Positions 35,674-45,004 are shown, counted from the first letter of the stretch. The stretch: 64,000 nucleotides of DNA from an uncultured Aquimarina sp. (GCA_947497175.1 CANMFM010000007.1:124001-188000); one strand, 5' to 3'. Numbers and translations: made by a program. Notes: generated by a model from the letters alone, not told the origin.

Positions 35674-36429
35674 ATGAAAATTCTAATTGTTGAAGATGAA
35701 CCTCGTGCTGCACGTCAATTACAAAATCTATTAAGCAAAACTATTTTTGATTTTGAAGTCCTTGCTATTATCGATTCTGTTGAAGATACGGTTTCATGGT
35801 TTAGAAACAATACGACACCAGATTTAGTGTTTATGGATATTCAACTCGCGGACGGCTTAAGTTTTGAGATTTTTCAGAACATAGAAATAACTGCCCCCAT
35901 AATTTTTACTACAGCTTTTGATCAATACGCTATTCAAGCATTTAAAGTGAACAGTATTGACTATTTACTAAAGCCTATTAAACAAAATGATTTAGATGTT
36001 GCATTACAGAAATTCTCAAAATCCAGACATCTTTCAAATACTTTAGAACCAACTATTTTAAAAGAACTTTTGAGTAGTATGCAAACCCCACAAAAACGCT
36101 CAGGAATATTGGTGAAAGAGGGAAGTGGTTTTGTACAAATAAGAGTTTCAGAGCTTTTATATATGTATTCTCAGGATAGTATCACTTTTGGTATTACCCA
36201 AAACAAGCGCTACATCATAGATGAAACTATGGATCAATTGTTTGATTCTTTAGACGATACCAAATTTTACAGAATTAATAGAGGCCAGATTATTGCTAAA
36301 ATTTCAGTTCAGAAAATAGAACCTTATTTTAATCATCGCGTAAAAGTGTTAATTTCAAATCCTCGTGACCAGGAATTTATCGTAAGCAGACAAAAAACCA
36401 GTGATTTTAAAGACTGGATGAACAAATAA
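35674..36429 (+). CDS. LytTR family response regulator
   Basis: 251 residues. Receiver domain 1-120 with acidic pocket VEDEP, phosphorylation site Asp55 (LVFMDIQLAD) and Lys in DYLLKPIK; then a LytTR DNA-binding domain (about 145-250: GILVKEGSGFVQIRVSELLY, RINRGQIIAK). It pairs with the kinase upstream. Target sites cannot be picked out from the window. Confidence 0.9.
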   Translation: MKILIVEDEPRAARQLQNLLSKTIFDFEVLAIIDSVEDTVSWFRNNTTPDLVFMDIQLADGLSFEIFQNIEITAPIIFTTAFDQYAIQAFKVNSIDYLLKPIKQNDLDVALQKFSKSRHLSNTLEPTILKELLSSMQTPQKRSGILVKEGSGFVQIRVSELLYMYSQDSITFGITQNKRYIIDETMDQLFDSLDDTKFYRINRGQIIAKISVQKIEPYFNHRVKVLISNPRDQEFIVSRQKTSDFKDWMNK

Positions 36430-36543
36430 GTCTCCTATTACATTTCAAGTAGCAAAAACTACGTTTCAACAAAAAGGGCTACTTTTAAAGAAAGAATACT
36501 GCAATATTTGTGATATAATTAATCACTAAAAAACTATTATATC

Positions 36544-37830
36544 ATGAAACTAAAATGTATCACCATACTATTTTTACTTACTACAGGATTTCTTTGTGCA
36601 CAATCTGATAAAAACATGGCTACCTATGAAGAGATGGTACATAAAACAGACGAGATTTATGACAGTCTGGTTAAGATTAGAAGAGATTTACATAGGCATC
36701 CAGAAATCTCGACACAAGAAGAAAGAACCTCTAAAATAGTTGCCGAATATTTAGGAAATTTAGGGTTAGAGGTAAAAACAAATATAGGAGGACATGGCGT
36801 AGTAGGAATTCTAAAAGGAGGTAAAAAAGGTAGGAAAATAGCCTGGAGGGCAGATATGGATGCTATAAAAACTAATGAACCAGATGTTGTTAGTTTTTCA
36901 TCAAAAAACAAAGGCATACGACATATTTGTGGTCATGATGTACATACAACAATAGGCTTAGGAATTGCGAATATTCTATCTCAACAGAAAAACAATCTTC
37001 AAGGAACTGTTTATTTTATTTTTCAACCAGCAGAAGAAATGTTCACAGGAGCAAAAGATATGATTGCAGACGGTCTTTTTAATATCATCGAACCCGATGA
37101 GATTTATGGCTTACATATTGGTCCGGAAACATCTGGAACAATTAACGTAAAGGAAAATGAATTGTTTGCACATACAAAAACACTTGAGGTGAAATTCAAA
37201 CCTAGTGCCCATGAAAAGGAATTAGAAAATTTTATGAATACGCTATTAAAAGGTTTTGTTCGCAATATTGAACAGAAAGGCTCACCTTGGGATATCATAA
37301 GTAAGATTTCAGATCCTAAAATTGGATTGACAAGTAAAGAAACTATTTTTAAAGATTATTTTATCCTACAAGGGGCGGGCTTAGGTACACATAAAGGTAC
37401 TACTACTTATAAAGCTAGTTTTCTTGAAACTGATGTACAAAAAGTAAATGATCTACCTCTTGCGATAAAAAAACAAATCCTTAACTCTAAATTTAAAGAC
37501 TCTTTTATCTCTATCAGCTATTCAAAAGATTATTCGGCAACCCCAATAAATGATCCTAAACTCACAAAAACTGCATCTCAGACAATTTCCAGTTTTTATA
37601 ACAAAGAAATGTTTAAGCCATTGTACGGACAAGTTCCATATTTTGGTGAAGATTTTATATTCTATCAGCAAAAAGTACCAGGGGTATTCTTTTTCCTGGG
37701 TGGATCCAATATAGAAAAAGGTATAGTTGCTATGCCGCACTCACCAAACTTTGCTGTGGATGAAAAAACCATTAAGTATGGGGTACAATCTTTTGCATCT
37801 TTACTCTTTGAGAGAGCAAACCGTAAATAA
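36544..37830 (+). CDS. Exported M20/M40 amidohydrolase
   Basis: 428 residues with a signal peptide (to about residue 19, GFLCAQ). The M20 motifs are present: RADMDAIKT, GHDVHTTIG (metal-binding His/Asp), AEEMFTGAKDMI (catalytic Glu pair) and GEDFIFYQQKVPGVFFFLGG near the end. The short dimer-domain and substrate layout match the amidohydrolase (hippurate / N-acyl-amino-acid) branch. It should act in the periplasm. The next gene is 46 bases on and may be co-transcribed. Confidence 0.88.
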   Translation: MKLKCITILFLLTTGFLCAQSDKNMATYEEMVHKTDEIYDSLVKIRRDLHRHPEISTQEERTSKIVAEYLGNLGLEVKTNIGGHGVVGILKGGKKGRKIAWRADMDAIKTNEPDVVSFSSKNKGIRHICGHDVHTTIGLGIANILSQQKNNLQGTVYFIFQPAEEMFTGAKDMIADGLFNIIEPDEIYGLHIGPETSGTINVKENELFAHTKTLEVKFKPSAHEKELENFMNTLLKGFVRNIEQKGSPWDIISKISDPKIGLTSKETIFKDYFILQGAGLGTHKGTTTYKASFLETDVQKVNDLPLAIKKQILNSKFKDSFISISYSKDYSATPINDPKLTKTASQTISSFYNKEMFKPLYGQVPYFGEDFIFYQQKVPGVFFFLGGSNIEKGIVAMPHSPNFAVDEKTIKYGVQSFASLLFERANRK

Positions 37831-37875
37831 AAATCGGCTTTCTAAAAGTATACGTACAACTTATTACTAATCATC

Positions 37876-39528
37876 ATGAAAAAAATACATCTAATTCTGA
37901 CACTGTTATTGTTTTTACAGTTATCAGCACAAGAAACTCCAAACGTAGCGCAATGGCAAGAAGACCTGCGGTTCATACAAAAGACCATACATAAAGATTA
38001 TTCGTTTCTTTTCGTGAAAATAACGAAGCAAGATTTTGACACTCAGGTTGAAGCACTCTTTAACGATATTCCCAACTTACAAGAACACGAAATCCGTGTG
38101 GGATTGGCACGTATGATATCCCTATTTAAATATGGTCATACACAAATCCCTTATCGTACCACGGCCAAAAGCGGGATTTTACCGATCAACCTGTACCATT
38201 TTAATGATGGTGTCTATATCGAGGGGGTGCATAAGGATCAAAAAAGGACCTTAGGCGCAAAAGTATTGAAGATAGGAGATATGCCAATAGGCAAAGCTTT
38301 AGAACTCATATACCCCGTAGTTCCTGTAGAAAATGAGCAATACTTTAAAGCCTATGGTTTACGATTTTTATTATCACCAGAAGTTTTGCATGCACAACGC
38401 GTGATCCCAGAACTTTCAGAGAGGGTTACACTTACTTTAGAGAAAGAGGGAAAGGTCTTTACGCATATATTTAAAACCATCGATGTAGAAAAAAAGCCAA
38501 AAGCATTCAATTTCACAGTGCCAACAGAGGAGTGGCTCACGGCAAGAAATACAGTGACCACCCCCTTATATTTAAAGCATTTAGAAGATAAACTATTTTA
38601 TTTTGAATATTTAGAAGATATAAACACGCTCTATGTCAGACAAAGCTCAGTATTTGATGATGATAACGAAACTCTAAACCAGTTTTATAATCGACTTTTT
38701 GATTGTATCGATACGCATCGTATAGAAAAGCTCGTCTATGATGTACGTCTTAATGGTGGTGGTAATAATTACAACAATCTTCCATTACTAAAAGGAATAA
38801 TGGCAAGACCAAAAATCAATAAATCGGGTAACTTCTTTTTTATTATCGGTCGTGATACGTTTTCGGCCTGCCAAAACTTAACCAATGAGATTAGCAAATA
38901 TACAGAAGCTATTCTGGTGGGTGAACCGACTTCAGAAAATATCAATTTTTATGGAGATACGCGACCGGTAGTATTGCCAAATAGCAAGATAACCGCATAT
39001 TTATCATATTTATGGTGGCAAGATAAGCCCGCTTTAGAAAATGCAAAATGGACAGCTCCCAGTATTCCTGTCACAATGAGCTTTGATGAATATATAAAGA
39101 GTCAAGATCCTGTATTAGAAGCAGCATTAACGTTTGATGTGCAGGATTTTAAACCTCGGCCAATTGAGTATATAACTGACTTATATATATCCGGGAAAAC
39201 CCAAAAATTGGCAGAAGAACTCCCTAAAATGATACAAGACCCGCGTTATGATTTTTGTGATTTTGAAACAGAATTAAACAAAAAAGGAAATCTTTTATTA
39301 CAAAGCGGTCGTATGCCCGAAGTTCGGGCTTCTATTCAAGTATTTTCTATGATTTTGCAACTATTTCCAAACTCGGCAAGTACGTATAAAAATCTGGGAG
39401 AAGCCTATATCATGATACAAGACGCTCAAAAGGCCAGAGAAATGCTCAAAAAAGCTATTTCATTAGATCCTCATGGAAAGATTGGCCTAGCCGCAACAAA
39501 GTTGCTCTCAGAGATCGATAAATTGTAA
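37876..39528 (+). CDS. Exported S41-like peptidase with TPR tail
   Basis: 550 residues. Signal peptide ends at about residue 19 (QLSAQ). The middle (about 230-400) resembles S41 tail-specific proteases, with RLNGGGNNYNNLPL and the serine in RDTFSACQNLTNE; the Ser is in the expected place but the other catalytic residues are unclear. The C-terminal 120 residues look like TPR repeats (KNLGEAYIMIQDAQKAREMLKKA). It probably hydrolyses peptides in the periplasm or has lost activity. Confidence 0.74.
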   Translation: MKKIHLILTLLLFLQLSAQETPNVAQWQEDLRFIQKTIHKDYSFLFVKITKQDFDTQVEALFNDIPNLQEHEIRVGLARMISLFKYGHTQIPYRTTAKSGILPINLYHFNDGVYIEGVHKDQKRTLGAKVLKIGDMPIGKALELIYPVVPVENEQYFKAYGLRFLLSPEVLHAQRVIPELSERVTLTLEKEGKVFTHIFKTIDVEKKPKAFNFTVPTEEWLTARNTVTTPLYLKHLEDKLFYFEYLEDINTLYVRQSSVFDDDNETLNQFYNRLFDCIDTHRIEKLVYDVRLNGGGNNYNNLPLLKGIMARPKINKSGNFFFIIGRDTFSACQNLTNEISKYTEAILVGEPTSENINFYGDTRPVVLPNSKITAYLSYLWWQDKPALENAKWTAPSIPVTMSFDEYIKSQDPVLEAALTFDVQDFKPRPIEYITDLYISGKTQKLAEELPKMIQDPRYDFCDFETELNKKGNLLLQSGRMPEVRASIQVFSMILQLFPNSASTYKNLGEAYIMIQDAQKAREMLKKAISLDPHGKIGLAATKLLSEIDKL

Positions 39529-39993
39529 TCCCAAATGTGGTGGATGTTTGTCAAATGCAAGCATCTGCCAATTCGCTACAGTATATATATGCAATATTAC
39601 GTACTTTGGTTATGGCATTTGGCTTTGTTGGTAAAAGTAAAATTTTCTTATTCTACAGTTTATTTTAGAAGTTTTCTAGCAAATTATTCTATTCAAAGAT
39701 AATGAAGCACTTACTAAAGGATTGGAAAAGGGAGATTAGGGGAGTGCATTATACGGTTAACGAGTTACTATTTCATTTAGGAACCTTCAAAATCATATTT
39801 TCATTCTAAAACAAACCTAAATAATTTACCTGTTTCATTAAGTTCAAGTTTTCTGGAAGTCAGTAAAAATGTTGTATTAAGCCATTTTAAAACCATTCTA
39901 TTTCTTATTTTTTACTTAAAAATCTGTTAAACAATTATTTAATCTAGACAGACAAAAGTATTTCATTTTCGGTTTAAATTATATTGTTGTAAA
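39529..39993. other. Non-coding gap with dispersed repeat copy
   Basis: No gene. From 39601 a stretch (GTACTTTGGTTATGGC, later GCTTTGTTGG, TTCTACAGTTTATTTTAG, GAAGCACTTACTAA, GGGGAGTGCATTATACG) aligns with 45581-45735 in the same order. A possible half operator GTTAAACA is at 39926. Confidence 0.5.
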
Positions 39994-40027
39994 TTCGTTT
40001 AATATTTTTTATAAATAGTTAAACAAA
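39994..40027. promoter_or_regulatory. Palindromic operator, site 2
   Basis: TTCGTTTAA (39994-40002), 16 bases, TTAAACAAA (40019-40027). It ends six bases before the ATG of the 83-residue gene, so it may sit over the start of that mRNA. Confidence 0.6.
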
Positions 40028-40032
40028 ATAGT

Positions 40033-40284
40033 ATGAAGGAGAATTTTAAAGAACTATGTACCATAAACATAGGTATAGATCGATTGGAAGACAACTATAC
40101 ATTTTACAATAATGGCATGATACGACGTGTATATGATGAAAGCATCTTTAACTATAGCCTTATGACTTGGATAAAACCGGGAGAAATTGACAATATTATT
40201 AAGCGTCGACTACTCAAAAATTGTTCAAACAAATTTAAAAAACAGGTAAGGCAAATATTAGCCTTTAATTTAAGAATGAACTAA
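40033..40284 (+). CDS. Small hypothetical protein
   Basis: 83 residues, soluble, basic C-terminal half (IIKRRLLKNCSNKFKKQVRQIL). I do not recognise the family. The aromatic N-terminal half (NYTFYNNGMIRRVYDESIFNYS) could fold as a small beta unit. It is preceded directly by the palindromic operator and followed 22 bases later by the FAD oxidoreductase gene, so the two are likely one transcript. Confidence 0.65.
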   Translation: MKENFKELCTINIGIDRLEDNYTFYNNGMIRRVYDESIFNYSLMTWIKPGEIDNIIKRRLLKNCSNKFKKQVRQILAFNLRMN

Positions 40285-40306
40285 TATTTACATCTAAATA
40301 TAAGAG

Positions 40307-41587
40307 ATGAGAAAATCTGACTATAAAATCCACATTGTTGGAGCGGGTATAAGCGGATTAATTGCTGCAAATGTGTTAGAGCGATCTGGCTATCATCCGG
40401 TGATCATTGAAGCTTCTGATACTCCTGGGGGAAGAGTGAAAACAGATTACATTGAAAATTATCAAATAGATCATGGATTCCAGGTATTGCTTACAGCTTA
40501 TCCAGCCGCTCAAAAATATTTAGATTTTGAAAAGCTATTTTTACAAAAATTTTTACCAGGAGCTGTTATTTTTGAGGATGGACAACAAAAAACTATTGGA
40601 GATCCATTAAGAAATCTGTCTTTACTTTTTCCAACACTTGTAGCGAATATAGGCAGTATATCAGATAAATTGAAGATCTTAAAACTAAACAAGGATTTAA
40701 AAAAGGCAACAGTAAAAGAGATTTTCGCAGAGGAGGAAGAATCCACACTTTCATTTCTTAAAAAATTCGGTTTTTCTCACAACATTATTGAACAGTTCTT
40801 CAGACCTTTTTTCAGTGGAATATTCTTAGAGCCTGACCTTAGAACCTCTTCAAGGATGTTCAAGTTTGTATATAAAATGTTTGGAGAGGGGAGTGCTGCT
40901 ATTCCAAAATCGGGTATTGCCGAAATCACAAATCAATTGGTCACAAAGCTTTATAATACCTCTTTAACCTACAATACCAAAGTTAGAAGAGTTGAAGAAG
41001 GAAAGATTATACTAGAGAACCAGGAAGAGATAGAAAGTCATTTTACCATCATAGCTACAGAACCTAATACCGTTGTTCCTAATCTACAAAATCAGCAGGT
41101 AGGCTGGAAAAGTTGTGATACCCTATATTTTGAAACGGAAAACCGAGTTATTGAGAAGCCTTTGATTGGACTGGTGGCTGACAAGGAATCACTTATCAAT
41201 AACATCTGTTATCACACAGCTCTTCAAACCACTACTAATTCAAAAAAAGAGTTATTGTCCGTGACCGTTGTAAAAGAACACAATTTAAATGAGCACACTC
41301 TAATTGAAAGGGTTAAAGACGAACTCAAAAAACTTTGTAATATCGAGACTAATCGTTTTATTAAGCGCTATATAATCAGTCAGGCACTTCCTGATTTAAC
41401 CAACATACAATATGAGATGTCACCCTCTGAAACTAAACTAACTCCCACTATATTTATCGCGGGAGACCAACAACTTAATAGCTCACTTAATGCAGCTATG
41501 ATTTCAGGAGAAAGAGCAGCGTTAGGAGTTATTGACACTTTAGAAAATGCATTAGTTGTAGGTGAGTTTACTTCAGAGTTTAATTAA
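40307..41587 (+). CDS. FAD-dependent amine-oxidase-like oxidoreductase
   Basis: 426 residues. The FAD-binding start IVGAGISGLIAANVLERSGY and the motif GGRVKTDY are those of the flavin amine oxidase / phytoene-desaturase-like superfamily; FIAGDQQLNSSLNAAMISGERAA is the usual C-terminal FAD contact. It probably oxidises or rearranges a hydrophobic substrate; carotenoid-type substrates are possible but unproved. It follows the small gene at 40033 by 22 bases. Confidence 0.8.
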   Translation: MRKSDYKIHIVGAGISGLIAANVLERSGYHPVIIEASDTPGGRVKTDYIENYQIDHGFQVLLTAYPAAQKYLDFEKLFLQKFLPGAVIFEDGQQKTIGDPLRNLSLLFPTLVANIGSISDKLKILKLNKDLKKATVKEIFAEEEESTLSFLKKFGFSHNIIEQFFRPFFSGIFLEPDLRTSSRMFKFVYKMFGEGSAAIPKSGIAEITNQLVTKLYNTSLTYNTKVRRVEEGKIILENQEEIESHFTIIATEPNTVVPNLQNQQVGWKSCDTLYFETENRVIEKPLIGLVADKESLINNICYHTALQTTTNSKKELLSVTVVKEHNLNEHTLIERVKDELKKLCNIETNRFIKRYIISQALPDLTNIQYEMSPSETKLTPTIFIAGDQQLNSSLNAAMISGERAALGVIDTLENALVVGEFTSEFN

Positions 41588-41604
41588 TAGGTAGATTTTA
41601 ATTA

Positions 41605-41712
41605 TTAATCCTTTTTCTGATTATAATTTTTATTGTAAGCTCGTATTACAAAAAGCATCCATACTACAAAAATCGTAGTGACTATTATAGAATATATGAT
41701 GACTAGATCCAT
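41605..41712 (-). CDS. 35-residue single-pass membrane protein
   Basis: ATG at 41712 overlaps the stop of the gene at 41712-41894 (TAATG), indicating coupled translation. The product has one hydrophobic helix (IIYSIIVTTIFVVWMLFVI) followed by a basic and polar tail ending NYNQKKD. I do not recognise it. The exact overlap and the sensible topology argue for a real gene. Confidence 0.55.
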   Translation of the reverse strand: MDLVIIYSIIVTTIFVVWMLFVIRAYNKNYNQKKD

Positions 41713-41894
41713 TATGAGTTGTTTTTAAAGTAGTTAAGAAAACCGAGAATCGTTGGCGCCCATAGGCCTATAAAAATAGCTTCGAGATGCCTTCCTGCGC
41801 TGAAGGAATAGTGTGATAGACAAATAACTCCTATAACTGTAAGTAGCATTATGATATTCATCATACCCACTTTTTTAATAAAATTTTTAATCAT
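41712..41894 (-). CDS. Small two-helix membrane protein
   Basis: 60 residues with two hydrophobic helices (about 11-30 and 38-55) joined by a short loop with GRHLEA. It is coupled by a TAATG overlap to a 35-residue membrane protein gene. The palindromic operator at 41970-42003 lies between this gene and the divergent pterin enzyme gene, so both may respond to the same regulator. Function unknown. Confidence 0.62.
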   Translation of the reverse strand: MIKNFIKKVGMMNIIMLLTVIGVICLSHYSFSAGRHLEAIFIGLWAPTILGFLNYFKNNS

Positions 41895-41969
41895 ATCTAA
41901 AGTAGAAAATTGTTTGGTGTCTGTTGTATTTTCAAAATCATAGGTCTTGCAATAAAGTGTTTTATGAGT

Positions 41970-42003
41970 TTTGTTTAAAGTTTAGTTAAAAACATTAAAC
42001 AAA
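41970..42003. promoter_or_regulatory. Palindromic operator, site 3 (divergent)
   Basis: TTTGTTTAA (41970-41978), 16 bases, TTAAACAAA (41995-42003): perfect inverted arms. It lies between the minus-strand membrane pair and the plus-strand pterin enzyme gene. Confidence 0.7.
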
Positions 42004-42061
42004 TATACAATACACATTACCTTTATAAAAATTTAACACTGAAAAATAATAATTACAACTT

Positions 42062-42502
42062 ATGAATAATGAAGTACGTAGTTCTTCGAAAAGAAAAACT
42101 GCTATTATCAGAAGAGAACACTTTAACTCTGCCCATAGGCTTCATAATCCAGATTGGAATGAGGAGAAGAATCGAAGAATTTTTGGTAAATGTAATAACC
42201 CTAACTACCACGGCCATAATTATGAATTAGAGGTAAAAGTGATAGGTTATGTGCAACCTGAAACTGGATATGTTATAGACACTAAAATATTATCAGATCT
42301 GATCAAAAATGAGATAACAAACCTTTTTGATCACAAAAACTTGAATCTGGATGTGGAAGCATTTAAGAATCTAAACCCCACTGCAGAAAATATAGCAATG
42401 GTGACTTATGATATTTTGAGAGCACATTTGGATCAAAAACTAGAACTTAAAATAACATTATATGAAACACCAAGAAACTATGTTGAATATCCTTACGATT
42501 AA
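42062..42502 (+). CDS. 6-pyruvoyl-tetrahydropterin synthase / QueD-like enzyme
   Basis: 146 residues. Zinc ligands are visible in EHFNSAHRL and NYHGHNYEL; the catalytic cysteine is in FGKCNNPNYHGH; the family motif LFDHKNLNLD and ETPRNYVEYPY close the domain. Such enzymes convert dihydroneopterin triphosphate into pyruvoyl- or carboxy-tetrahydropterin. The context (no other queuosine genes, a stress or light-linked set) favours a pterin cofactor over queuosine, but this is inference. The operator lies upstream. Confidence 0.86.
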   Translation: MNNEVRSSSKRKTAIIRREHFNSAHRLHNPDWNEEKNRRIFGKCNNPNYHGHNYELEVKVIGYVQPETGYVIDTKILSDLIKNEITNLFDHKNLNLDVEAFKNLNPTAENIAMVTYDILRAHLDQKLELKITLYETPRNYVEYPYD

Positions 42503-42555
42503 AAAATAGAATATTTACATCATTTATTTTACAACACTCATAAACCTTTAAGACG

Positions 42556-43092
42556 ATGCGAATAATCAAAAAAATTAAAACAAGACCCCAAAAATCAAGT
42601 AATCAGGGGAGACTGTCAGCACAATCACTTCATAACATAAAAATAAATAGTTTGGAAGGGAAGGAGATTGACTTAACGGATTTTAAAGGAAAAAAGATGT
42701 TATTTGTCAATGTGGCGTCTAAATGTGGTTTCACAAGTCAATATAAAGAGTTACAAAAGCTTTATAATGTTTACCAAGATCAACTTATGATTATTGCATC
42801 TCCTTGTAATCAATTTGGTAGGCAAGAACCTGGAAGTTCTTCAGAAATTTTATCGTTTTGTGAACGAAATTATGGCATCACGTTCTTAGTTACTGAAAAA
42901 ATTGATGTTACAGGAAATAGTCAACACGCACTCTACAATTGGCTGACAAACAAAGAAAAAAATGGTAAGAAAAGTTCAAGTGTTAAATGGAATTTTCAAA
43001 AATACTTGGTTGACGAAGAGGGGAAACTTATAGACTACTATCTATCGACTACGAACCCAATGAGTTCAAAAATAATACAACATCTTAAGTAA
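42556..43092 (+). CDS. Glutathione peroxidase family protein
   Basis: 178 residues. The peroxidatic cysteine is in NVASKCGFTSQY, the Gln in SPCNQFGRQEPG and the Trp in VKWNFQKYLVDEEG, the normal catalytic set. It has a 20-residue basic N-terminal extension (MRIIKKIKTRPQKSSNQG) that most relatives lack; it is not a signal peptide. In bacteria without glutathione these enzymes use thioredoxin. It follows the pterin enzyme gene by 53 bases and is probably co-transcribed. Confidence 0.88.
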   Translation: MRIIKKIKTRPQKSSNQGRLSAQSLHNIKINSLEGKEIDLTDFKGKKMLFVNVASKCGFTSQYKELQKLYNVYQDQLMIIASPCNQFGRQEPGSSSEILSFCERNYGITFLVTEKIDVTGNSQHALYNWLTNKEKNGKKSSSVKWNFQKYLVDEEGKLIDYYLSTTNPMSSKIIQHLK

Positions 43093-43095
43093 CTA

Positions 43096-43385
43096 TCATT
43101 CAATTGCACGATCTTTTTCATAGAGATTATGAACGTGCAATATGATCAAACCAAAACTCACTGCTATCACAATCAAAATGGTGTTCATCAAACCTTCTAC
43201 ACCAAACAATAATCGTATTAAAATGGTAGAAATAATAAAACCCGAGTTTTGAATGACTTTATAAAGTTCATCGGTGTAAAAAAGGAAAACAATAACAGAA
43301 CAACGTCTACTATTATTAGGATTGCGTTAAGAACATTTTTTCCATGATACTCTTTAAAGAGAATACGTATAGTTGATAGTAGCAT
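43096..43385 (-). pseudogene. Frameshifted small membrane protein gene
   Basis: On the minus strand the ATG at 43385 starts MLLSTIRILFKEYHGKNVL and runs into LLLFSFF. At a run of six T the frame then leads to a stop, whereas the neighbouring frame continues YTDELYKVIQ and goes on to a second helical part ending HNLYEKDRAIE, stop at 43096-43098. One extra T in the run restores a single frame of 96 residues with four hydrophobic helices. Either a real frameshift or a sequencing error. It is divergent from the fasciclin gene, with the operator between. Confidence 0.65.
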
Positions 43386-43408
43386 GAATTATATCAGCCA
43401 CTGTTAAT

Positions 43409-43442
43409 TTTGTTTAACTAATTTAACTAAACTTTAAACAAA
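43409..43442. promoter_or_regulatory. Palindromic operator, site 4 (divergent)
   Basis: TTTGTTTAA (43409-43417), 16 bases, TTAAACAAA (43434-43442): perfect inverted arms. Between the frameshifted membrane gene and the fasciclin gene. Confidence 0.7.
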
Positions 43443-43470
43443 AATAAACGTATTAACATAAAGCCTTGCG

Positions 43471-43478
43471 TATATTTG
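43471..43478 (+). promoter_or_regulatory. -7 box of the fasciclin gene
   Basis: TATATTTG fits TAnnTTTG. The start codon is 18 bases downstream. No good -33 box is seen, which would suit activator-dependent transcription. Confidence 0.5.
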
Positions 43479-43496
43479 AACAAAACATTGTTAATT

Positions 43497-44084
43497 ATGA
43501 AAAAAATATTTGTAACCACTTTTTTATTAACCGGGCTTTTAGCGACAGCAGCTTGCACCAATAATAATAAAAAAGACACTCAGAAAAGCGAAACAGTAGA
43601 ACAAGAAACTGTTGAAGTAAAAAAAGAAGAAGTTGTCGAAACACCAACCATTGTTGGGGTAGCAGCGGCTAATAAGAACTTCACTACATTGGTAACGGCT
43701 GTAAAGGCTGCTGGGCTAGTAGAAACATTAAATGGTAAAGGGCCATTTACGGTGTTTGCTCCCTTAAATGATGCTTTTGCAAAACTACCTGCGGGTACGG
43801 TAGAAGGGCTTTTAAAACCGGAAAGCAAAGAAACATTGACTGCAGTACTAACGTATCACGTAGTATCTGGTAAATTCGTGGCAGCTGACGTAGTGAAAGC
43901 CATTCAAGACGGTAATGGTACCTTTGTAATTACGACAGTACAAGGTGGTACATTAACAGCATCATTAGATGGTGATAGTGTAATTCTTACGGATGCTAAA
44001 GGAGGGAAATCAAAAATAGTCCTGACCGATGTTGCAGCATCAAATGGCGTGATTCATGCTATTGACACAGTAGTTATGCCATAG
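43497..44084 (+). CDS. Fasciclin-domain lipoprotein
   Basis: I choose the ATG at 43497 ([20 protein letters not shown]) because it gives a clean lipoprotein signal; 195 residues. A charged linker (about 25-55) leads to one FAS1 domain (58-195): [61 protein letters not shown]1 domains mediate adhesion or bind small hydrophobic molecules. It has its own terminator. Fasciclin genes are often found in flavobacterial light- or stress-linked loci. Confidence 0.9.
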   Translation: MKKIFVTTFLLTGLLATAACTNNNKKDTQKSETVEQETVEVKKEEVVETPTIVGVAAANKNFTTLVTAVKAAGLVETLNGKGPFTVFAPLNDAFAKLPAGTVEGLLKPESKETLTAVLTYHVVSGKFVAADVVKAIQDGNGTFVITTVQGGTLTASLDGDSVILTDAKGGKSKIVLTDVAASNGVIHAIDTVVMP

Positions 44085-44113
44085 TGTATACAGCCTAAAA
44101 TAGGATATTATAC

Positions 44114-44152
44114 AAAGCCACTTTCAAAATATAATTTTGAAAGTGGCTTTTA
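44114..44152. terminator. Terminator after the fasciclin gene
   Basis: AAAGCCACTTTCAAAAT and ATTTTGAAAGTGGCTTT form a stem of 17 pairs followed by T residues. It also faces the convergent DUF2237 gene. Confidence 0.85.
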
Positions 44153-44184
44153 TTTACATTGCCAGTATCGCAAACGGCAATATA

Positions 44185-44556
44185 TTAAGGATTTACAGAT
44201 TCATACTTAATTAAAACATCAAGGCTTACATACTGTAATGCTTTTTGATGTGTAGCTTCTAAAACTATTGGCGGAGCCTTACCAGCTTTCTCTGCCTCTA
44301 ACCATCTCGATATACATAAGCACCATTTATCCCCAGATGATAGTCCAGGAAAGTTCAAATAGGGAAGGGGTGTAGAAAGATCATTTCCTTTGGTTTTGGT
44401 GTATTCTAGAAACTCTTCGGTCACAATCGCGCACACTACGTGGGTACCTCTATCTTCTTGAATAGTTCTGCAATACCCATCTCTAAAATACCCTGTTGCC
44501 GGTTCATAGCAACAAGGTTGTAAAGGCGTTCCTAAAACATTGAGTTCAATATTCAT
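44185..44556 (-). CDS. DUF2237 family protein
   Basis: 123 residues with the family's motifs: NVLGTPLQPCCYEPATGYFRDG, RGTHVVCAIVT, DLSTPLPYLNFPGL, GDKWCLCISRW and the C-terminal ATHQKALQYVSLD. Several conserved cysteines suggest a metal or redox site. Function unknown; in other flavobacteria it often accompanies photolyase-type genes, which fits the neighbours, although no photolyase is in this window. Confidence 0.88.
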   Translation of the reverse strand: MNIELNVLGTPLQPCCYEPATGYFRDGYCRTIQEDRGTHVVCAIVTEEFLEYTKTKGNDLSTPLPYLNFPGLSSGDKWCLCISRWLEAEKAGKAPPIVLEATHQKALQYVSLDVLIKYESVNP

Positions 44557-44640
44557 TTTGTATCAAAAGTATTTTTAATTTAACAACTAGATTATCGTTT
44601 AGAGCACCTTTTTATTTATAATATCTAAACATATCATTTA

Positions 44641-44685
44641 AAAAAGAATACCCCGCAGAGGAACAAAGGGGCAGGGTATCCTTCA
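44641..44685 (-). terminator. Terminator of duplicated small gene, copy 2
   Basis: AAAGAATACCC with GCAGGGTATCCTT form an imperfect stem, with T on the minus strand downstream. It is clearly related to 32466-32514. Confidence 0.6.
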
Positions 44686-44779
44686 TTTTAAACAACTAAC
44701 CAACTATTATTCACAATGTCATTTTAATCTTCTTTTTTCGTTGGCATTAATAAAACAATTAATATAACAATGAGTAACA

Positions 44780-45004
44780 TTAAATCAAACTTGGCATTCC
44801 TTTTAATCTCTTTTCTATTTTTCTTTTCTTCTCAGTAAGCCGTTTCATAAGATCTATTAAATCTGAATCTTTAGTTTTCTTATAAATTTTATTAATGCTC
44901 AATAGTAATGATTTTGCTTCTCTAGAAGCCACAACTCTATCACTGGTAGTCATATTAGACATTTTTCGATTTTCAAATTCTATCGCGTTTTATATTAATT
45001 TCAT
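44780..45004 (-). pseudogene. Small basic helical protein, copy 2, with in-frame stop at codon 5
   Basis: The frame from the ATG at 45004 reads M-K-L-I-stop-N-A-I-E-F-E-N-R-K and then continues in frame from the Met at 44962 as MSNMTTSDRVVASREAKSL to the end. Copy 1 (32573-32797) reads MKLIKEALEFEGRK at the same place, so the TAA stands where copy 1 has AAA. Sixty residues from the internal Met remain intact and could be translated. The operator (45114-45147) and terminator are also duplicated. Confidence 0.7.
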
